In this document: one piece after another, positions 56,633 through 64,000 of the stretch | Layout: the number at the start of each line of letters is the position of its first letter | How positions within the stretch are numbered: position 1 is the first letter of the stretch | From: Bacteroidota bacterium | Lineage (GTDB): Bacteria > Bacteroidota > Bacteroidia > Bacteroidales > UBA12481 | Direction of reading: 5' to 3' | Length of the DNA stretch: 64,000 nt | NCBI GenBank assembly: GCA_018669475.1 | Contig: JABHCC010000032.1 | Coordinates: 70,058-134,057, forward strand | The notes under the pieces: model-generated | Seen by the model: only the letters and a program-made list of their open reading frames with translations | Told to the model about the DNA's origin: nothing | Database searches by the model: none | Translations under genes and position numbers: made by a program

Positions 56633-59600
56633 ATGAGAAAATTTACTCTTCTGCTTGCGATGTTTGCTTTTCTAGGCTTCCAGGTGATTGGACAGAATCT
56701 TCAGATTCAGGGTACTGTCACACACGGAGTCACAGGAGAAGTACTCCCAGGCGTGACAGTAATGGCCAAAGGATACGCTGGTATCGGGACCATTACTAAT
56801 GATCAAGGAAAATACATTCTTATAGTTCCAGAAGGAACTGAAAGACTTCAGTTCTCCTTTATCGGAATGAAAACCTCCCAGGTAATCATTGGTGGCCAAA
56901 CTACTATTGACGTTAAAATGGAGGAAGACTTACTGGGTCTTGAAGAAGTCGTTGTCACCGGGCTAGGTATATCCAGAGAGAAAAAAGCACTCGGGTACTC
57001 GGTCCAGGATGTAAAAGGAGACGAACTTGCCAAGGCCAGAGAGCAAAACATCGTGAATACTCTGCAAGGTAAAGTTGCAGGTGTTCAGATTACAAATTCA
57101 TCAGGAGCGGTTGGCTCTTCTTCACGTATTCTAATTCGTGGAAACAATTCACTTACTGGTGATAATCAACCACTTTTTGTAGTGGATGGAGTACCTGTCA
57201 GCAACTCATACTCAAGCCTCGGTGCATACGGTGGCGTTGACTATGGAAATGCTGCAATGGACTTGAACGCTTCTGACATTGAAAATGTCTCCGTTCTAAA
57301 AGGTGCAAATGCTGCAGCTATTTACGGATCCAGAGCTGCTAATGGAGTTATCCTGATCACCACAAAAAAGGGCACACAGAAGCCTGGCCTTGGAGTTAGT
57401 TTTGAATCCAGTGTCTTGATGGATCAGGCAGCCATTTTTCCTGACTATCAAAACTTGTATGGCCAAGGATATAATGGTGAATTTGAGTATGTTGATGGCA
57501 ACGGAGGCGGAATTATGGACCATGTGGATGAAAGTTGGGGCCCCTTAATGGATGGGAGACTTATTACCCAATTTGATTCACCATACGATCCCGAGACGGG
57601 TGTTCGTACAGCTACCCCATGGCTTCCAAATCCAAATAATGTACGGGATATTTTCCGTCCTGGTTACCAAATAACCAATAATATTGCGGTTTCAAAAAGC
57701 ACGGAAAATACCTCTTTCAGACTATCACTGACCAATTTCAATCATATTGGAACTTTACCGAATACTGACCTGAAGAAAAACACCATTAACTTGAGCGGTA
57801 GCACATATATAAGCCCTAAGTTCAAGGTTAGTGCTTCTACCAGCTATGTAAACAATACTAGCGAGAATATACCTGGTAATGGATATAGTTCCCTGAATGT
57901 ACTTCAGCAATCAACATGGTTTGGTCGCCAGGTCGACATGGCCCATTTGAGTGATACGTGGATGAATACTGATCCTGTTACAGGGAAACCCTACAATTGG
58001 AATCACTCCTACCACGACAACCCATTCTGGACCCTGAATAAAAACACAAACTCCAGAGCTCGAAACAGAATCTTTGGAAATGTCACTGCACAATATGATA
58101 TTACAGATTTTTTAAATCTGAGAGCCAGTGTCGGAACTGACCTTTATAATGAGGAAAGATTAGAAAAAAGAGCAATGGGCTCAAATGACTGGCCCAAAGG
58201 AAGATTCTCTGCCTATTCAAGCTTTAGAAACGAATTGAATGCGAACCTACTTTTGTCTTTCAGTAAAGACCTTACTGAAAACCTCAACCTTAATGCAAGT
58301 TTAGGTGGTAATATTATGAGTTACTATAGCCGTAATCAATCCTCTCATGTAGCTGAACTTATTGTACCTGACCTATATTCTGTGAGTAATGCTAACGTCA
58401 CACCAACAACTGCACTCAACTACTACAGGAAACAAATTCAATCAGTGTATGCTACAGCCAGTTTTGGATTCCAGGGATGGTTGTATCTTGACCTGACCGC
58501 CAGAAATGATTGGTCTTCCACACTGCCACAAGACAATAACTCGTACTTCTATCCTTCCTTCTCAACTGGAATTATTTTTACAGAATTAATGGGTCTGGAT
58601 AGTGACTTCCTGAGTTTCGGTAAAATCCGTGGTGGATGGGCACAAGTAGGTAAAGACACAGGCGCTTATCAGCTTGCTGGTACCTACGGATCATCAGATC
58701 CTTTCTTTGGTAATCCTTCCCTGTCATACACAGGAACCATCCCTCCATTGGCATTGAGACCAGAAACTACCACTTCAATGGAATTTGGTGCGGATTTGAA
58801 ATTCTTCCGAAACCGTCTGAGTCTTGACTTTAGTTGGTATAAATCTAATACAACCGATCAGATCATGAACATCTCTGTATCGGATGCAACAGGATTTAGT
58901 GGCAAGACTATTAATGCCGGTAATGTTCAGAATACGGGAATTGAAATCCTGATGAATGTGCGTCCGATAGAGAAGCGAAATTTCACTTGGGACATGACGA
59001 TTAATTATGCTGATAATCAATCAAAAGTTCTTGACCTTTACGAAGACCTCACCTTCATTGACCTGTATTATGGTTCCTGGAGTATCAATATCCAGGCACG
59101 TCCCGGGTTTGATTATGGTATGATCTATGGTCGTGGAATTGTTCGTGAAAACAAAATTGTTGAACAGGATGCTCTTGGAAACGATTTAGTAAGATACACA
59201 GGACGAGCAATTGTTAATCCTAGCAGTGGTCAGCTATACAGAACTTCTGAGAATGTTATTCTTGGAAATGTAATGCCTGATTTCATGGGAGGATTCCGAA
59301 ACAGTTTCACTCTTGGTAACTGGGATCTCAGCGCCCTTATTGACTTTAGGAAGGGAGGCGACATGTTCTCTGTAACCTACTGGTTCGGAGCATACTCTGG
59401 CGTTATTGAAGAGACTGCAGCCATTAATCCAAATGGAAAGAATGTTAGAGATCCATTGGAAGAAGGAGGTGGAATTTTAGTCGATGGCGTTATGGGAACA
59501 TTAGACGATGACGGTAATGTGATTCTAACTGATGCAGATGGAAACTCTGTTACTGATGCAATCACCAACACAGTATATGGTGGTGCTCAGGATTATTTCG

Positions 59601-59881
59601 AAGGGCACTGGGGCAAAAACGAACTGGGTATTTTTGATGCCAGCTTCATAAAGCTACGTGAAATCGCTCTGGGATATACTTTTGAACCATCCTGGCTAAA
59701 GAACGTCGGATTCTCATCAGCAAACCTTTCTCTTGTAGGTCGTAACCTATGGCTTATTTACAAAAATATCCCACACATTGATCCGGAGAACTCTTTCTCC
59801 GCAGGTAATGTTCAAGGGGTAGAAAGTAATATGATCCCATCAACGAGAAGTATTGGTTTCAATCTCAAACTCACATTATAA
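56633..59881 (+). CDS. SusC/RagA-type TonB-linked outer-membrane transporter
   Basis: The 1082-residue protein has a signal peptide (MRKFTLLLAMFAFLGFQVIG), the carboxypeptidase-like N-terminal domain (residues about 24-110), a TonB-box/linker ending LEEVVVTGLGI, the SusC plug with LFVVDGVPVSN and GANAAAIYGSRAANGVILIT, and a barrel to the C-terminal aromatic-rich strand (STRSIGFNLKLTL). It pairs with the SusD-like lipoprotein 23 bases downstream as a lid-and-barrel importer of oligomers. No glycoside hydrolase, sulfatase or SusR-type regulator is nearby, so the substrate may be a peptide, metabolite or a sugar handled elsewhere. Confidence 0.95.
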   Translation: MRKFTLLLAMFAFLGFQVIGQNLQIQGTVTHGVTGEVLPGVTVMAKGYAGIGTITNDQGKYILIVPEGTERLQFSFIGMKTSQVIIGGQTTIDVKMEEDLLGLEEVVVTGLGISREKKALGYSVQDVKGDELAKAREQNIVNTLQGKVAGVQITNSSGAVGSSSRILIRGNNSLTGDNQPLFVVDGVPVSNSYSSLGAYGGVDYGNAAMDLNASDIENVSVLKGANAAAIYGSRAANGVILITTKKGTQKPGLGVSFESSVLMDQAAIFPDYQNLYGQGYNGEFEYVDGNGGGIMDHVDESWGPLMDGRLITQFDSPYDPETGVRTATPWLPNPNNVRDIFRPGYQITNNIAVSKSTENTSFRLSLTNFNHIGTLPNTDLKKNTINLSGSTYISPKFKVSASTSYVNNTSENIPGNGYSSLNVLQQSTWFGRQVDMAHLSDTWMNTDPVTGKPYNWNHSYHDNPFWTLNKNTNSRARNRIFGNVTAQYDITDFLNLRASVGTDLYNEERLEKRAMGSNDWPKGRFSAYSSFRNELNANLLLSFSKDLTENLNLNASLGGNIMSYYSRNQSSHVAELIVPDLYSVSNANVTPTTALNYYRKQIQSVYATASFGFQGWLYLDLTARNDWSSTLPQDNNSYFYPSFSTGIIFTELMGLDSDFLSFGKIRGGWAQVGKDTGAYQLAGTYGSSDPFFGNPSLSYTGTIPPLALRPETTTSMEFGADLKFFRNRLSLDFSWYKSNTTDQIMNISVSDATGFSGKTINAGNVQNTGIEILMNVRPIEKRNFTWDMTINYADNQSKVLDLYEDLTFIDLYYGSWSINIQARPGFDYGMIYGRGIVRENKIVEQDALGNDLVRYTGRAIVNPSSGQLYRTSENVILGNVMPDFMGGFRNSFTLGNWDLSALIDFRKGGDMFSVTYWFGAYSGVIEETAAINPNGKNVRDPLEEGGGILVDGVMGTLDDDGNVILTDADGNSVTDAITNTVYGGAQDYFEGHWGKNELGIFDASFIKLREIALGYTFEPSWLKNVGFSSANLSLVGRNLWLIYKNIPHIDPENSFSAGNVQGVESNMIPSTRSIGFNLKLTL

Positions 59882-59904
59882 AGGATAAACAAAAACACAA
59901 AGAA

Positions 59905-61422
59905 ATGAAAAAGACAATTAACATATCAATGGTCATTCTCCTTCTTGTTGGGTTAGGATTATCCTGTACCAAAAACTTTGAGGAGATAAATACAAGTCCG
60001 AACGCTCCAACAGACGTTCCTGCAATTATGGTATTTACAAATGTTGAAATAAATAGCGTAAACAACTGGCTGGGGGGTTGGATTCAACACACCTACCTGG
60101 GTTGCTGGAGTCAGCAATGGGCTAAAGTTCAATATATAGATGAAGACAAGTACCAATTGAGAGCAGGTCAGCAAGATGGATTCTTCAACGCAAACTATAC
60201 TTATCAGAAGAATCTAAAGATTGTATTAGATAAAACTGCTGATTACGCGGCTACAGATACTAAAACAGATGATGCACTGCATGGTGCAGCCCTGGTGCTT
60301 TCTGCCTGGAACTGGATGCAAACGACAGATGTTTTTGGGGATATACCGTATTCAGAAGCAATTGGTGGATTCGATGCAGATGGAATATTAACCCCTGTCT
60401 ACGACACTCAGGAGTCTATCTATATGGATCTCATCAACAATATTCTTCCCATGGCTAATACTTTACTTGGAAGTACCAGCATGAATTTTGGTGCCGGGGA
60501 TGTAATCTATGGAGGAGATCCAATCGCATGGCAGAAATTTGCCAATTCATTAAGATTGAGGATGCTGACAAGAACCTCGGAAGCTTATTCTGAAGCAGAC
60601 AGTAAAATTGCAGAAATGTTAGGTGACTCAGGAAAGTGGCCACTTATGGAAAGCAATCTTGACAACTGTACTTTGGTGTACCCTGGTGTACTACCCTATC
60701 GAAATCCGATCTATAATACACTGTACACACGTACTGATCAAAGTATTTCACAAACAGCTGTGAATTTCATGAAAGATCGTGACGATCCCCGTTTGCCAGT
60801 ATTTGCACAGCCACGTGGATTAGACGGAGAATACAAAGGTCAACAGAATGGAGCAGCAAACGACCCAGGAGTCAACAACAGATCACTCCTTGGAATTCAG
60901 ATTGCGTATACTTCAGATGCACCTGTATTTCTGCTACAATATGCGGAAGTAGAGTTTTACATTGCAGAATACAAGGCCCGTACAGGCGGGAATCCACAAG
61001 CCAATTACGAGGCCGGAATCCGTGCTAGTTTTGATAACTGGGGACTTGGTGATGCCGCTGATGCTTACCTGGCTCATGCTAAAGTTGCCTTCGATGGTTC
61101 TAAAGCCGTAGAATTGATCACTGAACAAAAATGGATGGCCATCTTTGGTCAGGGTGTTGAAGCATTCGCTGAAGTGAGAAGAACCCATACACCAAGTCGT
61201 ATTTTTGAATATGAGCTTGAAGGAACAGAATACCCTGGTTTGGGCTTACCCATCCGTATGCCATATTCAGATGGTGAGCAAAGTGAAAATGGCCTTAACC
61301 TTAACGATGCAAAATCCAGGCAAAGTATTCCTAACCTGAATGATGGAATGTTTGGAGCCAGAGTTTGGTGGGATGTGAGAGAAAATCCAATCCCAACAGA
61401 AAAGGATCCTCAAGACGGTTAG
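59905..61422 (+). CDS. SusD/RagB-like nutrient-binding lipoprotein
   Basis: The 505-residue protein has a lipoprotein signal (LLLVGLGLSC, Cys near residue 21) and the SusD-like_2 type N-terminal part (NFEEINTSPNAPTDV, then AALVLSAWNWMQTTDVFGDIPY). TPR-like helices form the scaffold, and RLRMLTRTSEAYSE and AEYKARTGG lie in it. It closes over the SusC barrel and binds the cargo on the cell surface. The intergenic distance (23 bases) and the terminator after its stop show a bicistronic unit. Confidence 0.93.
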   Translation: MKKTINISMVILLLVGLGLSCTKNFEEINTSPNAPTDVPAIMVFTNVEINSVNNWLGGWIQHTYLGCWSQQWAKVQYIDEDKYQLRAGQQDGFFNANYTYQKNLKIVLDKTADYAATDTKTDDALHGAALVLSAWNWMQTTDVFGDIPYSEAIGGFDADGILTPVYDTQESIYMDLINNILPMANTLLGSTSMNFGAGDVIYGGDPIAWQKFANSLRLRMLTRTSEAYSEADSKIAEMLGDSGKWPLMESNLDNCTLVYPGVLPYRNPIYNTLYTRTDQSISQTAVNFMKDRDDPRLPVFAQPRGLDGEYKGQQNGAANDPGVNNRSLLGIQIAYTSDAPVFLLQYAEVEFYIAEYKARTGGNPQANYEAGIRASFDNWGLGDAADAYLAHAKVAFDGSKAVELITEQKWMAIFGQGVEAFAEVRRTHTPSRIFEYELEGTEYPGLGLPIRMPYSDGEQSENGLNLNDAKSRQSIPNLNDGMFGARVWWDVRENPIPTEKDPQDG

Positions 61423-61440
61423 AAAGTCTATAACAAATAA

Positions 61441-61468
61441 AAAAAGGGCTGCAAAAACAGCCCTTTTT
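61441..61468 (+). terminator. Intrinsic terminator after the SusC/SusD pair
   Basis: AAAAAGGGCTG (61441-61451) pairs with CAGCCCTTTTT (61458-61468) around CAAAAA and is followed by T residues. Confidence 0.85.
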
Positions 61469-61503
61469 TTATTCTTTTTACAGGAAAACAATTCCCAGTT
61501 TTT

Positions 61504-62220
61504 CTATGAGCCTTCCAGTTCATTCAGATATTTAAGAGTTTTTATTATATCATCCTTTTTTTGTAATCTTATTTTCTCAGAATGGAGAAAAGATTTGAAT
61601 TTCCCTCCATTTAATCCGGCCAGTTTAATCCAATCCGCTTTCTTTTTCGGAACTTCAACTGGTATAGCATCTCCATGGTGCTGTATATAATATGTACTGC
61701 CAGTCACAAATCTATCATACTGATTTTGTGAATGATACGGCGTAACAGGTTCCTTCCCTCTAAGCAATCGCACACGGTGTCGTACCAAAAGTCTGAAAAA
61801 ACCCTCCTCTAACACTTCAAAATATGCGATGCTCTGGTTATCGCGATGAATGAAGGCCAGATACTCAAAAACTTGATTGCCAAGTTGAATTCTATCAATA
61901 AGAAGAGGATTCGAAACAGCAAATGTATCTTGCTTATGAATAAACTGCATTTCATTCCCATAAACATTGTAACGCATGAGATACTTTCCAGCTACCGTGT
62001 CACCATCCAGCCAGATAAGCCCTGAAAGCCAAGCTTCATTCAGGTAGGGACTACCATGAACTTTTTTGTAACGACCTTCAGGTCTGATCATGAAAGCAGA
62101 CTCAAAGACGCCTGCAGAACTAATGACCTCAATGCTGCTAAGATTATCATTCTGAGCCTGACTTGGCAGGGACAACATGAAACCGACAAAAATAAATATT
62201 AAGGGTCTTGCTCTTTTCAT
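61504..62220 (-). CDS. Secreted protein of unknown function
   Basis: The 238-residue protein starts with a signal peptide (MKRARPLIFIFVGFMLSLPS, ending SQAQ) and consists of beta-rich sequence with IRPEGRYKKVHGSPYLNEAW, YNVYGNEMQFIH and a basic C-terminal part (KKKADWIKLAGLNGG, LHSEKIRLQKKDDI). It converges on the SusD gene and lies within the segment that separates the binding-protein gene from its permease. I recognise the shape from Bacteroidota genomes but know of no function. It is probably periplasmic. Confidence 0.7.
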   Translation of the reverse strand: MKRARPLIFIFVGFMLSLPSQAQNDNLSSIEVISSAGVFESAFMIRPEGRYKKVHGSPYLNEAWLSGLIWLDGDTVAGKYLMRYNVYGNEMQFIHKQDTFAVSNPLLIDRIQLGNQVFEYLAFIHRDNQSIAYFEVLEEGFFRLLVRHRVRLLRGKEPVTPYHSQNQYDRFVTGSTYYIQHHGDAIPVEVPKKKADWIKLAGLNGGKFKSFLHSEKIRLQKKDDIIKTLKYLNELEGS

Positions 62221-62410
62221 ATTTAATTTAGTTATTTCTGGTATTGATTTCTGAGGTGAAAGATATTCATAAATTCACACAATACTCCATCCTTTGAATT
62301 CTGAACATCAATGAGTGAAACCATCTGAGTAATGCAATCCGGAGTAATAATTCTATTTCTCATTTAATTGATATGAATGAGAGAATGCTACAGAAATCAA
62401 ACTGAGAGCT

Positions 62411-62507
62411 TAAAAAATACCTGAAAGTTTTTTATACTTTTGATCCCGAAACTATTGGTGGCAAAATCCCCGATGAACCGAGCATGACAAAAGGAAAAAT
62501 ATTTTAA
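62411..62507 (+). pseudogene. Remnant of the substrate-binding protein 3' end
   Basis: The frame reads LKKYLKVFYTFDPETIGGKI then PDEPSMTKGKIF and stop, against LNKYLKVFYAFDPETIGGKI then PDESFFYSK at the end of the intact binding-protein gene. Over 63 bases there are about three differences. The similarity begins near 62411, with only weak traces further upstream. At GATGAA (62472-62477) the gene is interrupted by the 100-base element, which supplies the last residues and the TAA at 62505-62507. Confidence 0.8.
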
Positions 62508-62570
62508 CACACACGCGATGATTATTTTTGTTATGCGAGCTGCATCCGACAATTAAAATAAATATAAACG
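62472..62570 (+). repeat. 100-base start-codon element, first tandem unit before the permease
   Basis: The unit runs from GATGAACCGAGCATGAC to the base before the next GATGAA. It has GCATGACAAAA and TTTTGTTATGC (one more A-U pair than other copies) and CATCCG, but the internal mimic reads CGATG, with one G missing. Tandem with the unit at 62571-62670. Confidence 0.9.
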
Positions 62571-62670
62571 GATGAACCGAGCATGACAAAAGGAAAAATA
62601 TTTTAACACACACGCGGATGATTATTTTTGTTGTGCGAGCTCTATCCGACAATTAAAATAAATATAAACG
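62571..62670 (+). repeat. 100-base start-codon element, second tandem unit before the permease
   Basis: This unit has GCATGACAAAA (62581-62591), internal CGGATG (62615-62620), TTTTGTTGTGC (62626-62636) and TATCCG (62643-62648). It ends in CGGATGAA, whose ATG at 62672 is the permease start. Confidence 0.9.
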
Positions 62671-62671
62671 G

Positions 62672-63430
62672 ATGAAAGCTTTATTTACTCGAAATAATTC
62701 TATTACAGCTTTATCAATCCTCATTATATTAGTGATATGGGAATTGCTTGCGCGGAGCATGAATTCATCAGCTATACTGCCAGGCCCCTGGTTGAGCTTC
62801 AGAACATTTTTAAGTTTCTGGTATGATGCCAGTTTTTATCAGGCATTGGGTTCAACCTTGATTCGTGGTCTGATGGGTTTTGCATTGGCTTTCCTTGTGA
62901 GTCTTTTGGTGGGTATACCCTCAGGTTTATCACCTGCCATTGAAGCATTTTTTGCTCCTATATTGGTAATTATAAGATCTACTCCGGTAATATCCATTAT
63001 TCTGCTGGCCCTGATCTGGTTTAAAGTTGAGCATGTTCCTGTTTTCATCAGTTTCCTGACTATGTTTCCTATTCTAACAACCAATCTCACCGAGGGTATC
63101 AAAGCTGTCGACAAAGGAATCATCACAATGGCCCAGGTGTATAATGTGAAAAACATCAGGATTATCAGGGAAATATATTTACCAGGCCTGCTTCCCTTTA
63201 TATTCAGCGGACTTATCACTGCGGTAGGCTTTGGGTGGAGAGCGATAATAATTGGTGAAGTACTCAGTCAACCAAGATTTGGTATAGGTACCGGCATGCA
63301 AAAAGCCCAAAGCTATTTATTAGTTGCTGACCTCATTGCCTGGACTTTGGTTGCTGTACTGATAGGATTTATCTTTGAGATCCTGATTAAAAAAGCCCTG
63401 AAACCACATACTCATTGGTACACAACATGA
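62672..63430 (+). CDS. ABC transporter permease, NitT/TauT/SsuC-like
   Basis: The 252-residue protein has six predicted membrane segments and the cytoplasmic EAA loop around KNIRIIREIYLPGLLPFIFSG that docks with the ATPase. It belongs to the SsuC/TauC/NrtB group. It begins with MKALFTRNNSI at the ATG supplied by the 100-base element. The ATPase gene overlaps its stop by four bases (ATGA). Its partner binding protein is encoded at 55354-56310; the operon is split by the SusC/SusD module. Confidence 0.93.
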   Translation: MKALFTRNNSITALSILIILVIWELLARSMNSSAILPGPWLSFRTFLSFWYDASFYQALGSTLIRGLMGFALAFLVSLLVGIPSGLSPAIEAFFAPILVIIRSTPVISIILLALIWFKVEHVPVFISFLTMFPILTTNLTEGIKAVDKGIITMAQVYNVKNIRIIREIYLPGLLPFIFSGLITAVGFGWRAIIIGEVLSQPRFGIGTGMQKAQSYLLVADLIAWTLVAVLIGFIFEILIKKALKPHTHWYTT

Positions 63431-64000
63431 TAAAGCTGAATAACATATCATTCTCCTATGAGGACAAAAAGATTTTCGAGCAACTATCACTGTCTTTACA
63501 TTCAGGCAAAATAAATTGTTTCCTGGGGCCCTCCGGATGTGGAAAAACCAGCCTGCTTAATTTACTGGCAGGAATTACCAAACCTGATGATGGTTATATT
63601 GACGGCCTGAGTGAAGAAATACCTGCTTACATATTTCAGGAGACACGAATTATGCTCTGGAAAAATGTATACCAAAACGTAATACTTCCCTTGAAAGATA
63701 AAATGCCAGATGAAAAGATTGGGCATACTGCTGAACAATATCTACGCTTAGTAAATCTATGGGAGAACCGTTTTTCGTATCCACGTGAGTTAAGCGGCGG
63801 TATGAGACAAAGAGTATCTATTGCAAGAGCTTTTGCTTACCCTTCCACGCTGGTTCTGATGGATGAAGCTTTTCAGGGCCTCGACCTGCTCCTGAAAAAA
63901 GCTCTGATCCAGGCCTTTATTGACAGTTGGAAGTTTGAGCCCCGAACGGTTGCTTTTGTCACCCATGATCTGGATGAGGCATTAATCCTTGGTCAGGAGA
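63427..64000 (+). CDS. ABC transporter ATPase, NitT/TauT-like (3' end outside window)
   Basis: The frame is open from ATG 63427 to the end of the window (191 codons). It has Walker A GPSGCGKTS near residues 34-42, the Q-loop in YIFQETRIMLWKNVYQN, signature LSGGMRQR, Walker B LVLMDEAFQGLD and H-loop VTHDLDEA. The usual DEPFGALD of this group is DEAFQGLD here. It energises the permease encoded immediately upstream. The C-terminal part is off-window. Confidence 0.92.
   Translation, partial: MIKLNNISFSYEDKKIFEQLSLSLHSGKINCFLGPSGCGKTSLLNLLAGITKPDDGYIDGLSEEIPAYIFQETRIMLWKNVYQNVILPLKDKMPDEKIGHTAEQYLRLVNLWENRFSYPRELSGGMRQRVSIARAFAYPSTLVLMDEAFQGLDLLLKKALIQAFIDSWKFEPRTVAFVTHDLDEALILGQE

Noticed and set aside
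56633-62220. Polysaccharide utilisation locus
   Set aside because: SusC and SusD are present, but no glycoside hydrolase, lyase, sulfatase or SusR/ECF regulator lies nearby, so the carbohydrate role is not supported.
62452-62652. A 66-codon minus-strand frame with an internal peptide repeat
   Set aside because: It is the translation of the two tandem 100-base units and lies over the decayed binding-protein end; there is no sign of a protein.
62472-62670. CRISPR array
   Set aside because: The two units are directly abutting 100-base copies without spacers, and there are no cas genes.

Overview
The window is a chromosomal stretch from an anaerobic member of the Bacteroidota, probably Bacteroidales or a close relative. 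The grounds are a short primary sigma factor of about 286 residues, promoters of the Bacteroidota type (TTTG, about 19 bases, TAnnTTTG), a SusC/SusD pair, several families typical of the phylum (DUF3078, PorT-like barrels, YicC, MltG, a lone FtsE), and ferredoxin- and flavodoxin-linked 2-oxoacid metabolism. I see no rRNA, tRNA, CRISPR array, phage or transposase gene. Most of the window is ordinary housekeeping DNA. Genes are packed tightly, and four convergent pairs overlap at their 3' ends.

Layout. 1-8 kb: end of a Gfo/Idh/MocA oxidoreductase, PrsW, uvrB, rpoD, a DegP protease, dapF and a secreted S9-like hydrolase. 8-19 kb: gyrB, a two-gene envelope operon (a 1005-residue TPR protein and an outer-membrane barrel), ftsE, a class V aminotransferase and a glycosyltransferase. 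18.6-29.5 kb: murB, a phosphohexomutase-mltG-aminotransferase operon, a PorT-like barrel, htpG, a membrane protein and an M28 peptidase. 29.5-41.5 kb: pheT behind an unusual leader, a HAD phosphatase, a UbiA-like prenyltransferase, DUF3078, tryptophanase, yicC-gmk-nadD, a double VOC protein and an SDR. 41.5-48.5 kb: an amino-acid fermentation block made of a four-subunit 2-oxoacid:ferredoxin oxidoreductase, an aminotransferase, flavodoxin and a fused ADP-forming acyl-CoA synthetase. 48.6-52 kb: an M14 carboxypeptidase and an amidase. 52.3-64 kb: an uptake locus with a TonB receptor, a TM1266-like regulator and an ABC importer that is interrupted by a SusC/SusD module.

Two things stand out. 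First, a repeated element of about 100 bases occurs at three loci (upstream of pheT, of flavodoxin and of the ABC permease) as one to two units. At each locus its last bases, CGGATGAA, supply the start codon of the downstream gene. Each unit can form an 11-bp helix, and a CATCCG segment can pair either with the start codon or with an identical upstream mimic. It could be a mobile element that carries a translational switch. Second, the ABC importer operon was split. The junction between the binding-protein gene and the permease gene is present twice, once on each side of the SusC/SusD module, and each copy has one half decayed. The left copy lacks the 100-base element and the right copy has two units exactly at the ATG, which gives a natural empty/filled pair.

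Also notable are in-phase seven-base arrays (GACNNNN words) at three loci, and a strong terminator ahead of pheT that suggests an attenuator or a small RNA.
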